Part shown: positions 45,912-56,222 of the stretch, piece after piece
Layout of the letters: every line of letters starts with the position of its first letter
Position numbering within the stretch: the stretch's first letter is position 1
Assembly (NCBI GenBank): GCA_903885595.1
Contig: CAISJJ010000298.1
Coordinates: forward strand, 1-64,000
Length of the DNA stretch: 64,000 nt
Direction: 5' to 3'
Source of the DNA: an uncultured Bacteroidales bacterium
GTDB taxonomy: Bacteria > Bacteroidota > Bacteroidia > Bacteroidales > FEN-979
The notes under the pieces: generated by a model
Database searches by the model: none
The model's input: the letters and a program-made list of their open reading frames with translations, nothing else
Told to the model about the DNA's origin: nothing
Translations under genes and position numbers: made by a program

Positions 45912-48591
45912 CCTCAGCATGTTGAAGAATCCCGGCCCCTGGAATCCGCTGCTCCTTGTTTTCTTTCTCAGTTTCCTTTCTGTGCCGCTATTTTCACAGG
46001 ATCTCCGGCAAAAGATCACGCTGAAGGCAACCAACAAGCCAATATCAGAGGTGCTTGCCGAAATCACCAGGATTTCAGGCATCGATTTTTCCTATAATCC
46101 CGGGATGTTGCCTGTAGGCAAACTCATATCCGTGCATGCAAAAAACAAATCCGTGGAGGAAATCCTGGATGAGGTGCTGATCCGTCACGGTATTGATTAC
46201 CTGGAGGTTGAAAGCCACCTGGTGCTTAAGCAGCGGGAGCAGAGCGAAAAAGAGAATAGGGCAGATTTGAAAGTCGCTCCATTGCGATTTACGCTGAGCG
46301 GCTTTCTGAAGGATAAAAAGACAGGTGAGGCGCTTATTGGCGCCAATGTATATGTAAAAGGAACTGCGACAGGCGTTACCACGAACGGGTATGGCTTTTA
46401 TTCGCTTACCCTTGGTGGAGGAAACTATCCGATGGTGTTCTCCTACATGGGATACAAAGAGAAACCGGTGGAGGTCAACCTGGATAAAAACACCCGCCTG
46501 TCGGTAGACATGGAGGATGATGAGCTTGATATGGAGGAGGTCGAAATTGTTGCGGATGAACATACTTCAAATGTCCTCAATCCCCAGATGAGCGAATTCC
46601 GGTTCTCCCAGAAATCCTTGTCGCAATTACCCGGTTTTGGAGGCGACCTCGATATCATCAGGGCGCTTCAGTGTGTTCCAGGAATCCAGACTTTTGGCGA
46701 TGGTTCGGCGCTCTATTATGTGCGTGGCGGCAACAGCGACCAGAACCTTTTGCTGATCGACGAAGTGCCTGTCTATAACCCCTCGCATCTTTTTGGTTTC
46801 TTTTCGGCCTTTGCCCCCGACGCCATCAACAATGTCCAGGTTTATAAGGGTGATTTCCCGGCAAGGTTTGGCGGGCGGTTATCGTCGGTCATTGATATCA
46901 AGGCCCGTGAAGGGAACCTGAAGCGTTTTGGTTTTTCGGGCAACGTCGGGCCCTATGCCTCCAGCATCACCCTGGAAGGGCCAATTGTAAAGGATAAAGC
47001 CTCTTTTTTTATCTCAGGACGTGTATCAACGCTCAACTGGCTGAACAACCTGCCCACCTTCAATAAAAGTTTCGATTTTCAGTTTTTCGACATCAATGCC
47101 AAGCTGAATTACCGGCTGAACGACAACAACCGCTTGTTCCTGACATTTTACACCGGCAGGGATGTTTTCAGCCGATATCTCTCTGTGGAGGTCAACTCGC
47201 TGGGTATCAACTGGAACAATCTTGCAGGGACATTCCGGTGGAACCATGTATTCAACAACCGGCTGTTCAGCAACACAACCCTGAATTACAGCCGTTACAA
47301 GTATTCACTGAATCTTCCGCAGGAGCAAAATGGATACTGGAATTCGCTAATTTCCAACTTCACCCTTAAAACGGATGCCTCCTGGTATCTAAACCCCAAA
47401 AACACCATCCGTTCAGGAATTGAAGTCATCTATCATCATTCCAACCCCGGAAATGTGACCATTGAAAACGGCAAGGCTGCCGTCAATGTTCCGAAAGTTG
47501 CTGAATATCATTCCATGGAATATGTTTTTTACGCATTGAACGAACAGCGCATCGGGAAGCGGTTTTCCTTCCGCTACGGGATCAGGCTCCCGGTATGGCA
47601 GGACATCGGCCCGACCGATGTTTACTATTTTGATGCGAACCACCAGGTGATCGATACCATCGGATACGGAAGCGGCGAAACATATTCCACTGCCTTCAGT
47701 CCTGAGCCACGGCTGAATATTCAATACCAGATCAATGACAAGTCATCGGTAAAGGCAAGTTACAGCCGCACCACGCAGTTCCTGCAACTGCTGTCGAATT
47801 CAACAAGCCCTTTTACCTCCCTGGAGGTATGGGCGCCGGGCGGGCCGAACATTCCGCCGCAAACAGCCGACCAGGTGGCGGTAGGCTATTTCAGGGATAT
47901 TTCACGCTCGAAATTCACCCTGTCGGTGGAGGGTTATTATAAATGGTTCCACGATCACCTGGATTACCGCGATCATGCCAACCTGCTTTTCAATACCCTG
48001 ATCGAAGGGGAATTACGCTTTGGTAAGGCATGGTCTTATGGGGTCGAATTCATGCTCCGGAAAACGACCGGGAAATTCACCGGCTGGATTGGTTACACAT
48101 GGTCAAGGGCCATGATCCAGACACCAGGGATCAACAACGGCAATGTTTATCCTGCCGGTTATGACCACCCGAACGACATCTGCATCAACATCTCCTGGGA
48201 TGACAAAAAGCACTGGATCCTTTCGGCCAACTGGATCTACCTTACCGGTGGCGCCATGACTTCCCCCATCGGATTTTATTACAACAACGGCACATCCGTC
48301 CCCATCTATGGATATAAGAACAACGACCGGCTGCCCGATTATCACCGGCTTGACCTGTCGGCCACATACGTATTCAATAAACCCGGGAACCGCTACCAGC
48401 ATAGTCTCGCCGTGACCCTATACAACGCCTACGGCCGTTTGAATCCGTTTTCGGTGAATTTCAACAAGATGATGAATGATAACGGTGATTTTGTGGTACC
48501 CTCAAACCTGAATGGTTCCTACGAACTTGTTCCGACAACGATCTCGGTCGCAGGCATTATTCCGTCCATCAATTATCAATTCAGGTTCTGA
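45889..48591 (+). CDS. TonB-dependent outer-membrane receptor with STN and carboxypeptidase-like (CarboxypepD_reg) domains
   Basis: ISVHAKNKSVEEILDEVLIRHGIDY (STN); TLSGFLKDKKTGEALIGANVYVKGTATGVTTNGYGFYSLTL; ALYYVRGGNSDQNLLLIDEVPVYNPSH plug; C-terminal strand ending INYQFRF; start approximate. Confidence 0.9.
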   Translation: MAVIRPGNLSMLKNPGPWNPLLLVFFLSFLSVPLFSQDLRQKITLKATNKPISEVLAEITRISGIDFSYNPGMLPVGKLISVHAKNKSVEEILDEVLIRHGIDYLEVESHLVLKQREQSEKENRADLKVAPLRFTLSGFLKDKKTGEALIGANVYVKGTATGVTTNGYGFYSLTLGGGNYPMVFSYMGYKEKPVEVNLDKNTRLSVDMEDDELDMEEVEIVADEHTSNVLNPQMSEFRFSQKSLSQLPGFGGDLDIIRALQCVPGIQTFGDGSALYYVRGGNSDQNLLLIDEVPVYNPSHLFGFFSAFAPDAINNVQVYKGDFPARFGGRLSSVIDIKAREGNLKRFGFSGNVGPYASSITLEGPIVKDKASFFISGRVSTLNWLNNLPTFNKSFDFQFFDINAKLNYRLNDNNRLFLTFYTGRDVFSRYLSVEVNSLGINWNNLAGTFRWNHVFNNRLFSNTTLNYSRYKYSLNLPQEQNGYWNSLISNFTLKTDASWYLNPKNTIRSGIEVIYHHSNPGNVTIENGKAAVNVPKVAEYHSMEYVFYALNEQRIGKRFSFRYGIRLPVWQDIGPTDVYYFDANHQVIDTIGYGSGETYSTAFSPEPRLNIQYQINDKSSVKASYSRTTQFLQLLSNSTSPFTSLEVWAPGGPNIPPQTADQVAVGYFRDISRSKFTLSVEGYYKWFHDHLDYRDHANLLFNTLIEGELRFGKAWSYGVEFMLRKTTGKFTGWIGYTWSRAMIQTPGINNGNVYPAGYDHPNDICINISWDDKKHWILSANWIYLTGGAMTSPIGFYYNNGTSVPIYGYKNNDRLPDYHRLDLSATYVFNKPGNRYQHSLAVTLYNAYGRLNPFSVNFNKMMNDNGDFVVPSNLNGSYELVPTTISVAGIIPSINYQFRF

Positions 48592-49412
48592 TGCGCAGCA
48601 TATTATTACTCACCGGCCTTATTTTTTTACTCCAGGGATGTGTCAAAGAGACATCGTGGCCCCTGACGGGTAACGTACCGGATAAAATCATTGTTGACGC
48701 CATCATTACCGACGAAGTTAAAACCCACTGTGTGACACTCTCATCCCCCGTAAACCAGCTTAACCAGAACCCACAACCGGTAAATGGTGCAGTGGTATTG
48801 ATCAGCAACGAAGATTCAACCTGGCAATTAACCGAATACCCCCCCAATTCAGGAATATACAACACCCCACCTTTCTTTTTTACACGTCTGCATAAAAATT
48901 ATACCCTGTTTATTTCTGTGGATGACAAGATTTACACTGCAAAAACCACAATGGTTAGCGGCTCCTTATTCGGCGAACTTCAATATTCAAAAAACGCCGA
49001 CAACAACTTGTATTATGTCGACTGGGTTGCCAATGCCTTCAGCAGTGAAAAGGCAGCCATGTGGGAGTTGTTTATCGACTGGTCGGGGGTGCCCGGGTAT
49101 GAACAACTGGATTCCCTGGATAACCATGCCAGAATGCTTTTTTACACTTTGCCAACCCTCGATGTGAGCGAAGTGTTTGCCCCCCTGATGCAATCACTCT
49201 TTTTCCCGGCTGGGACCAATATAACAGAACGCAGGTATTCACTTACCCCGGAACATGCTGAATTTATCCGTGAAATGCTTCTCGAAACCAACTGGGCTGG
49301 AGGATTATTCCCGGTTGCCCCTGCCAATGTCAGGACAAATGTGTCTGGTGGGGCCTTTGGATTCTTTGGAGCAAGCACTGTGACAGAGCTTTCGGTGATT
49401 GTAACGCCTTGA
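48591..49412 (+). CDS. DUF4249-like lipoprotein partner of TonB receptor
   Basis: Lipobox LLTGLIFLLQGC; VVDAIITDEVKTHCVTLSSP-type start; overlaps end of TonB receptor. Confidence 0.7.
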   Translation: MRSILLLTGLIFLLQGCVKETSWPLTGNVPDKIIVDAIITDEVKTHCVTLSSPVNQLNQNPQPVNGAVVLISNEDSTWQLTEYPPNSGIYNTPPFFFTRLHKNYTLFISVDDKIYTAKTTMVSGSLFGELQYSKNADNNLYYVDWVANAFSSEKAAMWELFIDWSGVPGYEQLDSLDNHARMLFYTLPTLDVSEVFAPLMQSLFFPAGTNITERRYSLTPEHAEFIREMLLETNWAGGLFPVAPANVRTNVSGGAFGFFGASTVTELSVIVTP

Positions 49413-49507
49413 TCTTATTATTAAAGTGAAGTGATTTTATTTGTGTATTGCAAAAACAACCCAACCGTTGAATCATTAGTCGTAATGCAGCGATGCGATA
49501 AATCCAA

Positions 49508-50977
49508 TTATCGGATGATGATTTTGTTTACGTGAGATCCTTCACCATTGCTCTTCCGTAAAAAATATAATCCGGCAGGCAGATCAACCGAAAAATTTCT
49601 GCTGAATTTTCCAGCCGGTATTGATTCCTCCAACAGGTTCAGGATCCTGTCTCCGTGGGCATTCAACAAATCCAGGCTTACAGAACCGTTTGTTTCGTTT
49701 GAAAATGTGATCGTGAACCTGTCGCGAACCGGATTGGGAAAAATAGTCAGAGTGCCGTCCCCGGGTTCAGCAATACCAACTGAAGTTGACTGCAATAACC
49801 TGGCTATATTACCACCGGCAATATACACACTGTTATCTGTTCCAAAATCAATACTATAGGAATAACCGCCAGGAGTCGTTGCTGTCCAGGCTGAACTTCC
49901 ATTGCTGTTCACTTTGCATACGGCTAATTGCGTCATTGTGCTGGCGGCAACATAGGCTGCACCAGATACGTCCAGTTTCATTTGTGCATGTGCCATTAAT
50001 GCCAGGCCTGAACCATCTGCATCGAGGTTTTGCCAAAGAACCATACCATCCTGGTCATACTTCATAAAAGCAGCCCCGAATGTCCCTGAATTAGGATAGC
50101 CGCTGATAACGGGATGATCATCTGATCCGGTTTCTATCCTCAACCCGGCCATGGTATTTGTTTCGTCCCAGATGAGGGTTCCTGCAGCGGATAATTTTGT
50201 TACAACACTGCCGGTATTGATGGCGTCATATTGTCCATTTACCAGGTAGGTGTTCCCAAAACTGTCGCCCGCCGCATCGCCGGCAGTAAGACTGTAAACC
50301 CCCGGGTGGCTCCAGACAGGATTGCCCTCCAGGTCAATTTTCGCATAGCCGTTTATACTTCCGAAAAAGGATCTTCCAGCTATTACAATAGCATTATCAG
50401 GCGTAAACTTGAAGTTTATGGGAGCGCCGATTCCTGCATTATCATAATAGGTCCATAAGACAGTACCGCCGGGGCTGAATTTTTTAATCTTTGTGGCCAT
50501 ACTGGTTCCGTTGTTCCCCAATCCCAGGACATAAATATTATCCTGCGCATCAACAATACATTTTTTTGTTGAAGAGCCATCAAAATCGGTTTCATAAACG
50601 TACCTCCACAATAAGTTGCCAGCCGGATTATATTTCATTACCAGGCTATTGGCATTCACCGGGTTTGAATAACCCGACCTGATGGTGCCCGTAACAATAA
50701 TATTTCCTGAGCCATCGGTTTCTACCCATGTGGCCACTTCGTGCCTGGTTTGATTTGTATTATTATAGGAGACTTCCCATTGAATATTCCCACCGGAATC
50801 TCTTTTGGTCAAAGTAATATCACCTCCGGGATTATAATCCCAGTTAACGGAATAAACATTATTCGCTGCATCGGTAGCGAGGGATATCCCTCCGGGTGAA
50901 TTAACCCAGTCAACAATCACTTGGGCTTTCGTTGTTAAACTACTTAATATCAGTGCTATAATTATCAGTTTTTTCAT
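49508..50977 (-). CDS. Secreted beta-propeller-type protein with T9SS C-terminal sorting domain
   Basis: Repeated GNxxWxxxY units; C-term TIFPNPVRDRFTITFSNE...LPAGLYFLRKSNGEGSHVNKIIIR. Confidence 0.8.
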   Translation of the reverse strand: MKKLIIIALILSSLTTKAQVIVDWVNSPGGISLATDAANNVYSVNWDYNPGGDITLTKRDSGGNIQWEVSYNNTNQTRHEVATWVETDGSGNIIVTGTIRSGYSNPVNANSLVMKYNPAGNLLWRYVYETDFDGSSTKKCIVDAQDNIYVLGLGNNGTSMATKIKKFSPGGTVLWTYYDNAGIGAPINFKFTPDNAIVIAGRSFFGSINGYAKIDLEGNPVWSHPGVYSLTAGDAAGDSFGNTYLVNGQYDAINTGSVVTKLSAAGTLIWDETNTMAGLRIETGSDDHPVISGYPNSGTFGAAFMKYDQDGMVLWQNLDADGSGLALMAHAQMKLDVSGAAYVAASTMTQLAVCKVNSNGSSAWTATTPGGYSYSIDFGTDNSVYIAGGNIARLLQSTSVGIAEPGDGTLTIFPNPVRDRFTITFSNETNGSVSLDLLNAHGDRILNLLEESIPAGKFSRNFSVDLPAGLYFLRKSNGEGSHVNKIIIR

Positions 50978-51360
50978 AAATCCATGTGTTTATTATTTTT
51001 ATTAAAAAGGAATATCCCTTAATTTAATTCATCGTTTCCATGTGCGTTGTGCATCACAATACTTCATTTGTGTTGATCGCTTTTCAAAGGAAATAGTTTT
51101 ATTTGCAGGATAACCATAGCATTTTTAAAGCAAATGTTTATTATTGAATTAATTATGTTTCTGCTGCAGTTTAAATTTAATTTAGATTAATTATAAACAA
51201 AGATAGATCATTTATTTTAATCCCAACAAAAAATGAAAAATAATTAACCCGGGGAAATCCGGAGGGGGATTTTTTTGATTTTCTTATCAGGGTACCTGTT
51301 GATTCATGTGTATTATCATCAGAAACCTAAAATCAATCATTAATTTAATCCTCAATACAA

Positions 51361-52289
51361 TGAAAACAACAAACTTGTTCCGCCTCACCCTTCTGCTCCT
51401 TGCCATCATCGGACTTTCATTCACAGGATGTAAAAAAGACAAAAATTCAGATCCTTCGGCTGATTATTCATCTTTGCAGCAGCTCTCCGGTGATGAAGAA
51501 AACGTGGAATCCTCCATGGATGAGTCGATGAATGAAGTCAATAACCTTCTTTCAGGCCAGGGCTCAAAATCGACCGAAATGGTTCCCTGTAATGCGACCA
51601 TCGATTCAACGGCCATTCTGAACGACACACTCACTATCTATATAACCTACAAAGGTTTGAACTGTCTTGGTACCCGTTATCGCTACGGAAAGGTTGAAGT
51701 CAGGCAAAAGGTCGGCACCCGGTGGTTCCAGGAGGGAGCGACCGTAATTGTTAAGCATATCAACTTCACCATCACAAAGGTTAGAAACCAGAAAATGATC
51801 ATCCTGAACGGGGTTAAAATCTATCAAAATGTCAGTGGCGGTCTCATCTGGCAACTAGGAAACGGGATTAACACCATTGTACACAGAGTATCAGGGCAGG
51901 TAAATGTCACATTCTCCGATTCTACCACAAAAACCTGGAACATCGCCCGCCAGAAAATCTATTCCGGTATCCCTCCGTATGAATTGGTACTGACCACGGA
52001 TGGATTTGGTTCGGCAGACGGGATGGAGAATCTTATGGTTTGGGGAGTTAACCGCCAGGGTGAAAATTTTTATACACAGATTCTCCAGCCTGTAGCCCGT
52101 TGCCAGACGTGCGATTGGGATCCGACTGCCGGGATTAAAAAACATTCAATCCCCTCCGATTCAAAAAGCGCTACGCTGACCTTTGGCTATGACAGGAACA
52201 ACCAGCCCGTTGTGAATGAGTGCCCGGCCAAATATAAGGTTGACTGGCAGAAAAACAATAATTCAGGAACTATATTTCTATGGCTATAA
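51361..52289 (+). CDS. Hypothetical lipoprotein
   Basis: MKTTNLFRLTLLLLAIIGLSFTGCKKDKNSD lipobox; start moved from 51306. Confidence 0.7.
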
Positions 52290-52342
52290 CATACAAAAGC
52301 GACAACACCTCGGGGAAGGAAAAATCCCGAACTGAACTGCCA

Positions 52343-52372
52343 AAGCCGCTCCGATCATTGGGGCGGCTTTTC
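52343..52372 (+). terminator. Intrinsic terminator-like hairpin
   Basis: AAGCCGCTCCGATCATTGGGGCGGCTTTTCC, downstream of the lipoprotein gene. Confidence 0.7.
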
Positions 52373-52412
52373 CTGTTTCTGGTCAGTGTGGGGCACCCTG
52401 TCAGGGTGCTGA

Positions 52413-53558
52413 TCATTCAAAGCAACCAATATACCTTGAGATAACCATCCGCTGGATCTCTGATGTCCCTTCGCCGATCTGGAGAAGACGCTGGTCACGG
52501 TAAAAACGTTCGATATCGTAATCCTTCATCAGCCCATAACCGCCGTGGATCTGAACGGCTTCGTCGGCCACTTCACGCGCGATTTCTGAACAATAAAGTT
52601 TGGCCATCGCGGCCTCTTTTGCATAGGGCTGATCATTCGATTTAAGCCACGCGCCTTTGTAAAGAAGATTCCGCGCCAATTCGATCTTTGTTGCCATGTC
52701 GGCTAATTTGAAGGCGTTGATCTGGAATTGGGCAATGGGTTTCCCGAACTGCTTGCGTGTTTTGGCATAAGCCAGGGCCATTTCAAAAGCGCCCTGGGCA
52801 AGACCCAACCCCATGGCGCCTATTGCCAATCTTCCGCTGTCGAGGGTGCTCAGCATGATGCGCGATCCTTCACCTCGCTTGCCAAGCAGGTTCGTTGCAG
52901 GAACTTTGCATTCGTCGAAGAATAGCTGTGACGTGTCGGAGGCCCGCCACATCATCTTGTCGTGCATGGGCACACGCTTAAACCCTGGTGTATCGGCATC
53001 AACCAGGATGGTCGAAAATTCCTTCTGCCCGCTGGTCTCACCTGAAACAACCTGAACAGTCGCTCCTTTATTAATGGAAGAAGCCCCGTTGGTGATGAAT
53101 ATCTTCGACCCGTTTATTATCCATTGGTCATCTTCAAGCCTAGCAGTGGTCTTGGTTGCCCGTGAATCACTTCCGGCATCTGGTTCTGTCAGGCCAAATG
53201 CCCAAAGTGCATCACCGGTTGAAAGCATTGGCAGGTATTTTTGTTTTTGCTCCGCGGTTCCATAGTTCATGATAGGACCGATTCCTAATGAAATATGGGC
53301 AGCCAACGTGGCGGCCTGCGAACTGTCGACCCGGGCCAACTCTTCTACCGCAATTACATAGGCAAGGGTATCCATGTCGATTCCACCAAATTCCTGTGGT
53401 GTTCGTAACCCGAAAAAACCAAGTTCTCCCATCCGCTTGGTCAATGGGATCGAAAATTCACCCTTCTCATCCAGTTCACGGGCAAGAGGTTTTATTTCAC
53501 GTTCGGCAAAATCGCGAACGGTTTTGCGTATCATATTGTGTTCTTCAGTCAGGTACAT
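52413..53558 (-). CDS. Acyl-CoA dehydrogenase (possibly isovaleryl-CoA dehydrogenase by context)
   Basis: WAFGLTEPDAGSDSRATKTTA, QIHGGYGLMKDYDIERFYRDQRLLQIGEGTSEIQRMVISRYI. Confidence 0.9.
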   Translation of the reverse strand: MYLTEEHNMIRKTVRDFAEREIKPLARELDEKGEFSIPLTKRMGELGFFGLRTPQEFGGIDMDTLAYVIAVEELARVDSSQAATLAAHISLGIGPIMNYGTAEQKQKYLPMLSTGDALWAFGLTEPDAGSDSRATKTTARLEDDQWIINGSKIFITNGASSINKGATVQVVSGETSGQKEFSTILVDADTPGFKRVPMHDKMMWRASDTSQLFFDECKVPATNLLGKRGEGSRIMLSTLDSGRLAIGAMGLGLAQGAFEMALAYAKTRKQFGKPIAQFQINAFKLADMATKIELARNLLYKGAWLKSNDQPYAKEAAMAKLYCSEIAREVADEAVQIHGGYGLMKDYDIERFYRDQRLLQIGEGTSEIQRMVISRYIGCFE

Positions 53559-53612
53559 CGTGATGTTTTTTAGGTTGTTAACTATTTACCGGGTTCTCGT
53601 TTGCTATGTAAT

Positions 53613-53704
53613 AAACTCAAAGATCAAAATTCAAAGATCAAAACCATATATAAAACTCAAAGATCAAAACTCAAAGATCAAATCCACAAATTAAAACTCA
53701 AAAA
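53613..53704. repeat. Heptanucleotide tandem array (AAACTCA/AAGATCA)
   Basis: aaactcaaagatcaaaattcaaagatcaaaacc...aaaactcaaagatcaaaactcaaagatcaaatcc; period 7. Confidence 0.8.
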
Positions 53705-53754
53705 TTTGCTCTTGGCATAAGTATTCCTTTTCAATATTCAATGTTTTTCATTCC

Positions 53755-53810
53755 CAAATCTTCAAATCTTCAAATCTTCAAATTTCCACATCTTCAATTT
53801 CTTCATTCAA
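53755..53810. repeat. Octanucleotide tandem array (AAATCTTC)
   Basis: aaatcttcaaatcttcaaatcttcaaatttccacatcttcaatttcttc. Confidence 0.8.
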
Positions 53811-53834
53811 AATTCGTTAATCAATATTCGATAT

Positions 53835-54686
53835 TCATCTAAAGATTTCCCCAGCCATATCATACGCATCCCGTAGTGCTATGCGATTGAATTTAACACC
53901 CGTAGCGCTTCTTTCATCTGCAAATGCAATAAGGTTTTCTGTTTTAAGGTTTCCAAGCAGCTCTTTCCCTGCCATGGGACAGCCCCCCCATCCATTGATC
54001 ACGCCGTCGAAACGCCGGCACCCTGCCGTATATGCTGCGTTCACCTTTTCATACCATGCCTGGTTTGAAGTGTGCAGGTGAAGCCCGAATTCAATATCCG
54101 GAAACATCGGGATCAGGGTTGAGTAAACCATGGAGATCAGTTTTGCATCAATCTCTAAAGAAACATTCGACAATGGGATTATCCGGGCTCCTGCCTCGTG
54201 AAGCTTTCTGACCCATTCTGCCAGGATCTCGATGCTCCAGGGATCTCCATATGTGTTCCCAAAAGCCATCGAAACATAAATTATGGCATTTTTACTGCTT
54301 TGGTTACATAAACCGGTAATCAATTCAACTGTTTTCAGTGATTGTTCAACAGTCGAATTGACATTGTGCTTCAGGAATGTGGGTGAAAAAGAAAAAGGAT
54401 AGGATATGTGTGTGATTTCATCAATACCAGCCAGAATTTCTGCTCCACGGTCATTGACTGCGAGGAACATTACATTGGAAACTGTTCCCGTGAGATCCAG
54501 TTTTTTCAGAACCTCCATTGAATCGGCCATCTGCGGTATGATCCTGGGTGAGACAATACTCCCGATCTCAACGGTATCAAATCCAACATGCATGAGATGG
54601 TCAATGTAACGCACCTTCTCCGCCGTGGTAATGATCCGTGAAAACCCCTGCATCCCTTCGCGTGGTGATTCAATGATCTTTATCAT
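53835..54686 (-). CDS. Hydroxymethylglutaryl-CoA lyase-like protein
   Basis: IIESPREGMQGFSRIITTAEKVRYIDHLMHVGFDTVEIGS; FGLHLHTSNQAWYEKVNAAYTAGCRRFDGVINGWGGCPMAG. Confidence 0.8.
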   Translation of the reverse strand: MIKIIESPREGMQGFSRIITTAEKVRYIDHLMHVGFDTVEIGSIVSPRIIPQMADSMEVLKKLDLTGTVSNVMFLAVNDRGAEILAGIDEITHISYPFSFSPTFLKHNVNSTVEQSLKTVELITGLCNQSSKNAIIYVSMAFGNTYGDPWSIEILAEWVRKLHEAGARIIPLSNVSLEIDAKLISMVYSTLIPMFPDIEFGLHLHTSNQAWYEKVNAAYTAGCRRFDGVINGWGGCPMAGKELLGNLKTENLIAFADERSATGVKFNRIALRDAYDMAGEIFR

Positions 54687-55693
54687 CTTTTACCGGTTAA
54701 CGATCGCGGAATCCGGCCATTTCTGATTGATTCGGAACGCAGGCGGCGACCGACAATCCGCTCCACCATCGATCCGGTTTCCAAAACCTTGTCAACATCC
54801 AGTTGGGTATCGATGCCCATCTCGTCCATCATCACCACCATATCCTCTGTGGAAACAAGGCCTACCAGGTTCGGATCTTTATAATAATAACTCCCGGTTC
54901 CGGCAACAGGCACCCCACTCACGAAATTGGCCGGCTGCCCGCCAATTCCGCCCATCGTTGATTCATAATTGACCATCCCTGCCTGGAGGGCTGCCAATAC
55001 ATTGGCAAGTCCCCATCCCCGGGTGGTATGGAAGTGAACGATCTGTTTCTCAACCCTGACGCCTGAATCGAGCAGCATCGCGTAATAACGGTAAACTCTG
55101 TCGGGAGATGCAGAGCCATCATGGTCGGCATGCTCCACGTCGTTAACGCCTATGTCGAGCCAGCGTTTGGTGAATTCAATCGCCTTCTCCATCTTGGTCG
55201 GCCCTTCAATAGGGCAGCCCCAGATGGTACTCACAGTGCCATTTACTTTTAATCCAGCCTCTTTGGCCATCGGTACATATTTTTCAGCCATTTTCCAGTA
55301 ATCATCAAGGCTGAGCCCGGAATTTTTGCGGTGATGCGATTCACTGGTTGAGACCATGAGCAGGATCCTGTCGGGCCCCCAGCCCTCTTTCCTGGCCTGG
55401 ATGGCCCGTTCGATCGCCTTTTCACGGATGGTAATGGCTGTAATAGAGACTTTATCCAGGTGGGCGGCAACAATTTTGCTGGTCCGGATTCTCTTCAGCA
55501 CTTCATCAGCATCTTTGAACTGCGGCATGCCAGCAGGATTACCGAGATTGGTCACCTCAATATGACGGAATCCGGCCAGAATAAGTTGTTCGGCAAGCCA
55601 GACTTTGGCATCGGTGGGTATGAAAATCTCTTCATGCTGAAAGCCATCCCTGACAGTGATGTCTCCAATGGTTACTTTTTTGGGATAATTCAT
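54683..55693 (-). CDS. HMG-CoA lyase/pyruvate carboxyltransferase-like protein (second paralog)
   Basis: VTIGDITVRDGFQHEEIFIPTDAKVWLAEQLILAGFRHIEVTNLG; VHFHTTRGWGLANVLAALQAGMVNYESTMGGIGG; 4-bp overlap with next gene. Confidence 0.8.
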   Translation of the reverse strand: MNYPKKVTIGDITVRDGFQHEEIFIPTDAKVWLAEQLILAGFRHIEVTNLGNPAGMPQFKDADEVLKRIRTSKIVAAHLDKVSITAITIREKAIERAIQARKEGWGPDRILLMVSTSESHHRKNSGLSLDDYWKMAEKYVPMAKEAGLKVNGTVSTIWGCPIEGPTKMEKAIEFTKRWLDIGVNDVEHADHDGSASPDRVYRYYAMLLDSGVRVEKQIVHFHTTRGWGLANVLAALQAGMVNYESTMGGIGGQPANFVSGVPVAGTGSYYYKDPNLVGLVSTEDMVVMMDEMGIDTQLDVDKVLETGSMVERIVGRRLRSESIRNGRIPRSLTGKR

Positions 55694-55713
55694 AATTTTT
55701 ACAGCTAAAAATT

Positions 55714-55757
55714 AACTTAAAGATCAAAATTCAAATTCAAAGATCAAAATTCAAAAA
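55714..55757. repeat. Heptanucleotide array (AAGATCA/AAATTCA), second locus
   Basis: cttaaagatcaaaattcaaattcaaagatcaaaattcaaa. Confidence 0.7.
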
Positions 55758-55799
55758 CCCGGATGCACGAAGTAAATAATAACAATCCAGCAGTCACAC

Positions 55800-56186
55800 A
55801 TTTTCATATCTTATCATTTTCAAATAGAATGAGCGCAATTAAATCAAAAGAATTCAATACAGCAAGATTCTTCCTGTTTGAGGGTAAGGTTTTCAATAAT
55901 CCCTTCCGGCTCCGTAGGAGCCAAATCCTGGTAGCCCGCATACCCCCACCCCGAGCTCAGCGCGCCCTAGGTGAACAATGCATTTTTGATTTGATTCTCC
56001 GGGAAATAATTTCGCACCTACGGCGCGAGATGCTCCTGAACCTCATCGTTCTACCAATATTTCGCACCTACGGCGCGAGATGCTCCTGAATCTCATCGTT
56101 CTACCAATATTTCGCACCTACGGCGCGCATGGAAGTATGTCACTGTCCTATATGTTAACTTCACTGGTATTATAACGCTCAATCAA
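55800..56186 (-). repeat. Dispersed non-coding element, copy 2 (inverted relative to 27832-28310), ~2.6 internal units
   Basis: Reverse complement carries GGAGCATCTCGCGCCGTAGGTGCGAAATATTGGTAGAACGAT units and shared flanks (TGAGCGTTATAATACCAGTGAA; GCGCGCTGAGCTCGGGGTGGGGGTATGCGGGCTACCAGGATTTGGCTCC). Confidence 0.9.
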
Positions 56187-56190
56187 TTTT

Positions 56191-56222
56191 TCAATTTCTC
56201 AAATCTTCAAATCTTCAAATTC
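56191..56222. repeat. Octanucleotide array (AAATCTTC) forming the 3' end of the biotin carboxylase gene
   Basis: caatttctcaaatcttcaaatcttcaaattcc; encodes the C-terminal EFEDLKI-stop on minus strand. Confidence 0.75.
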
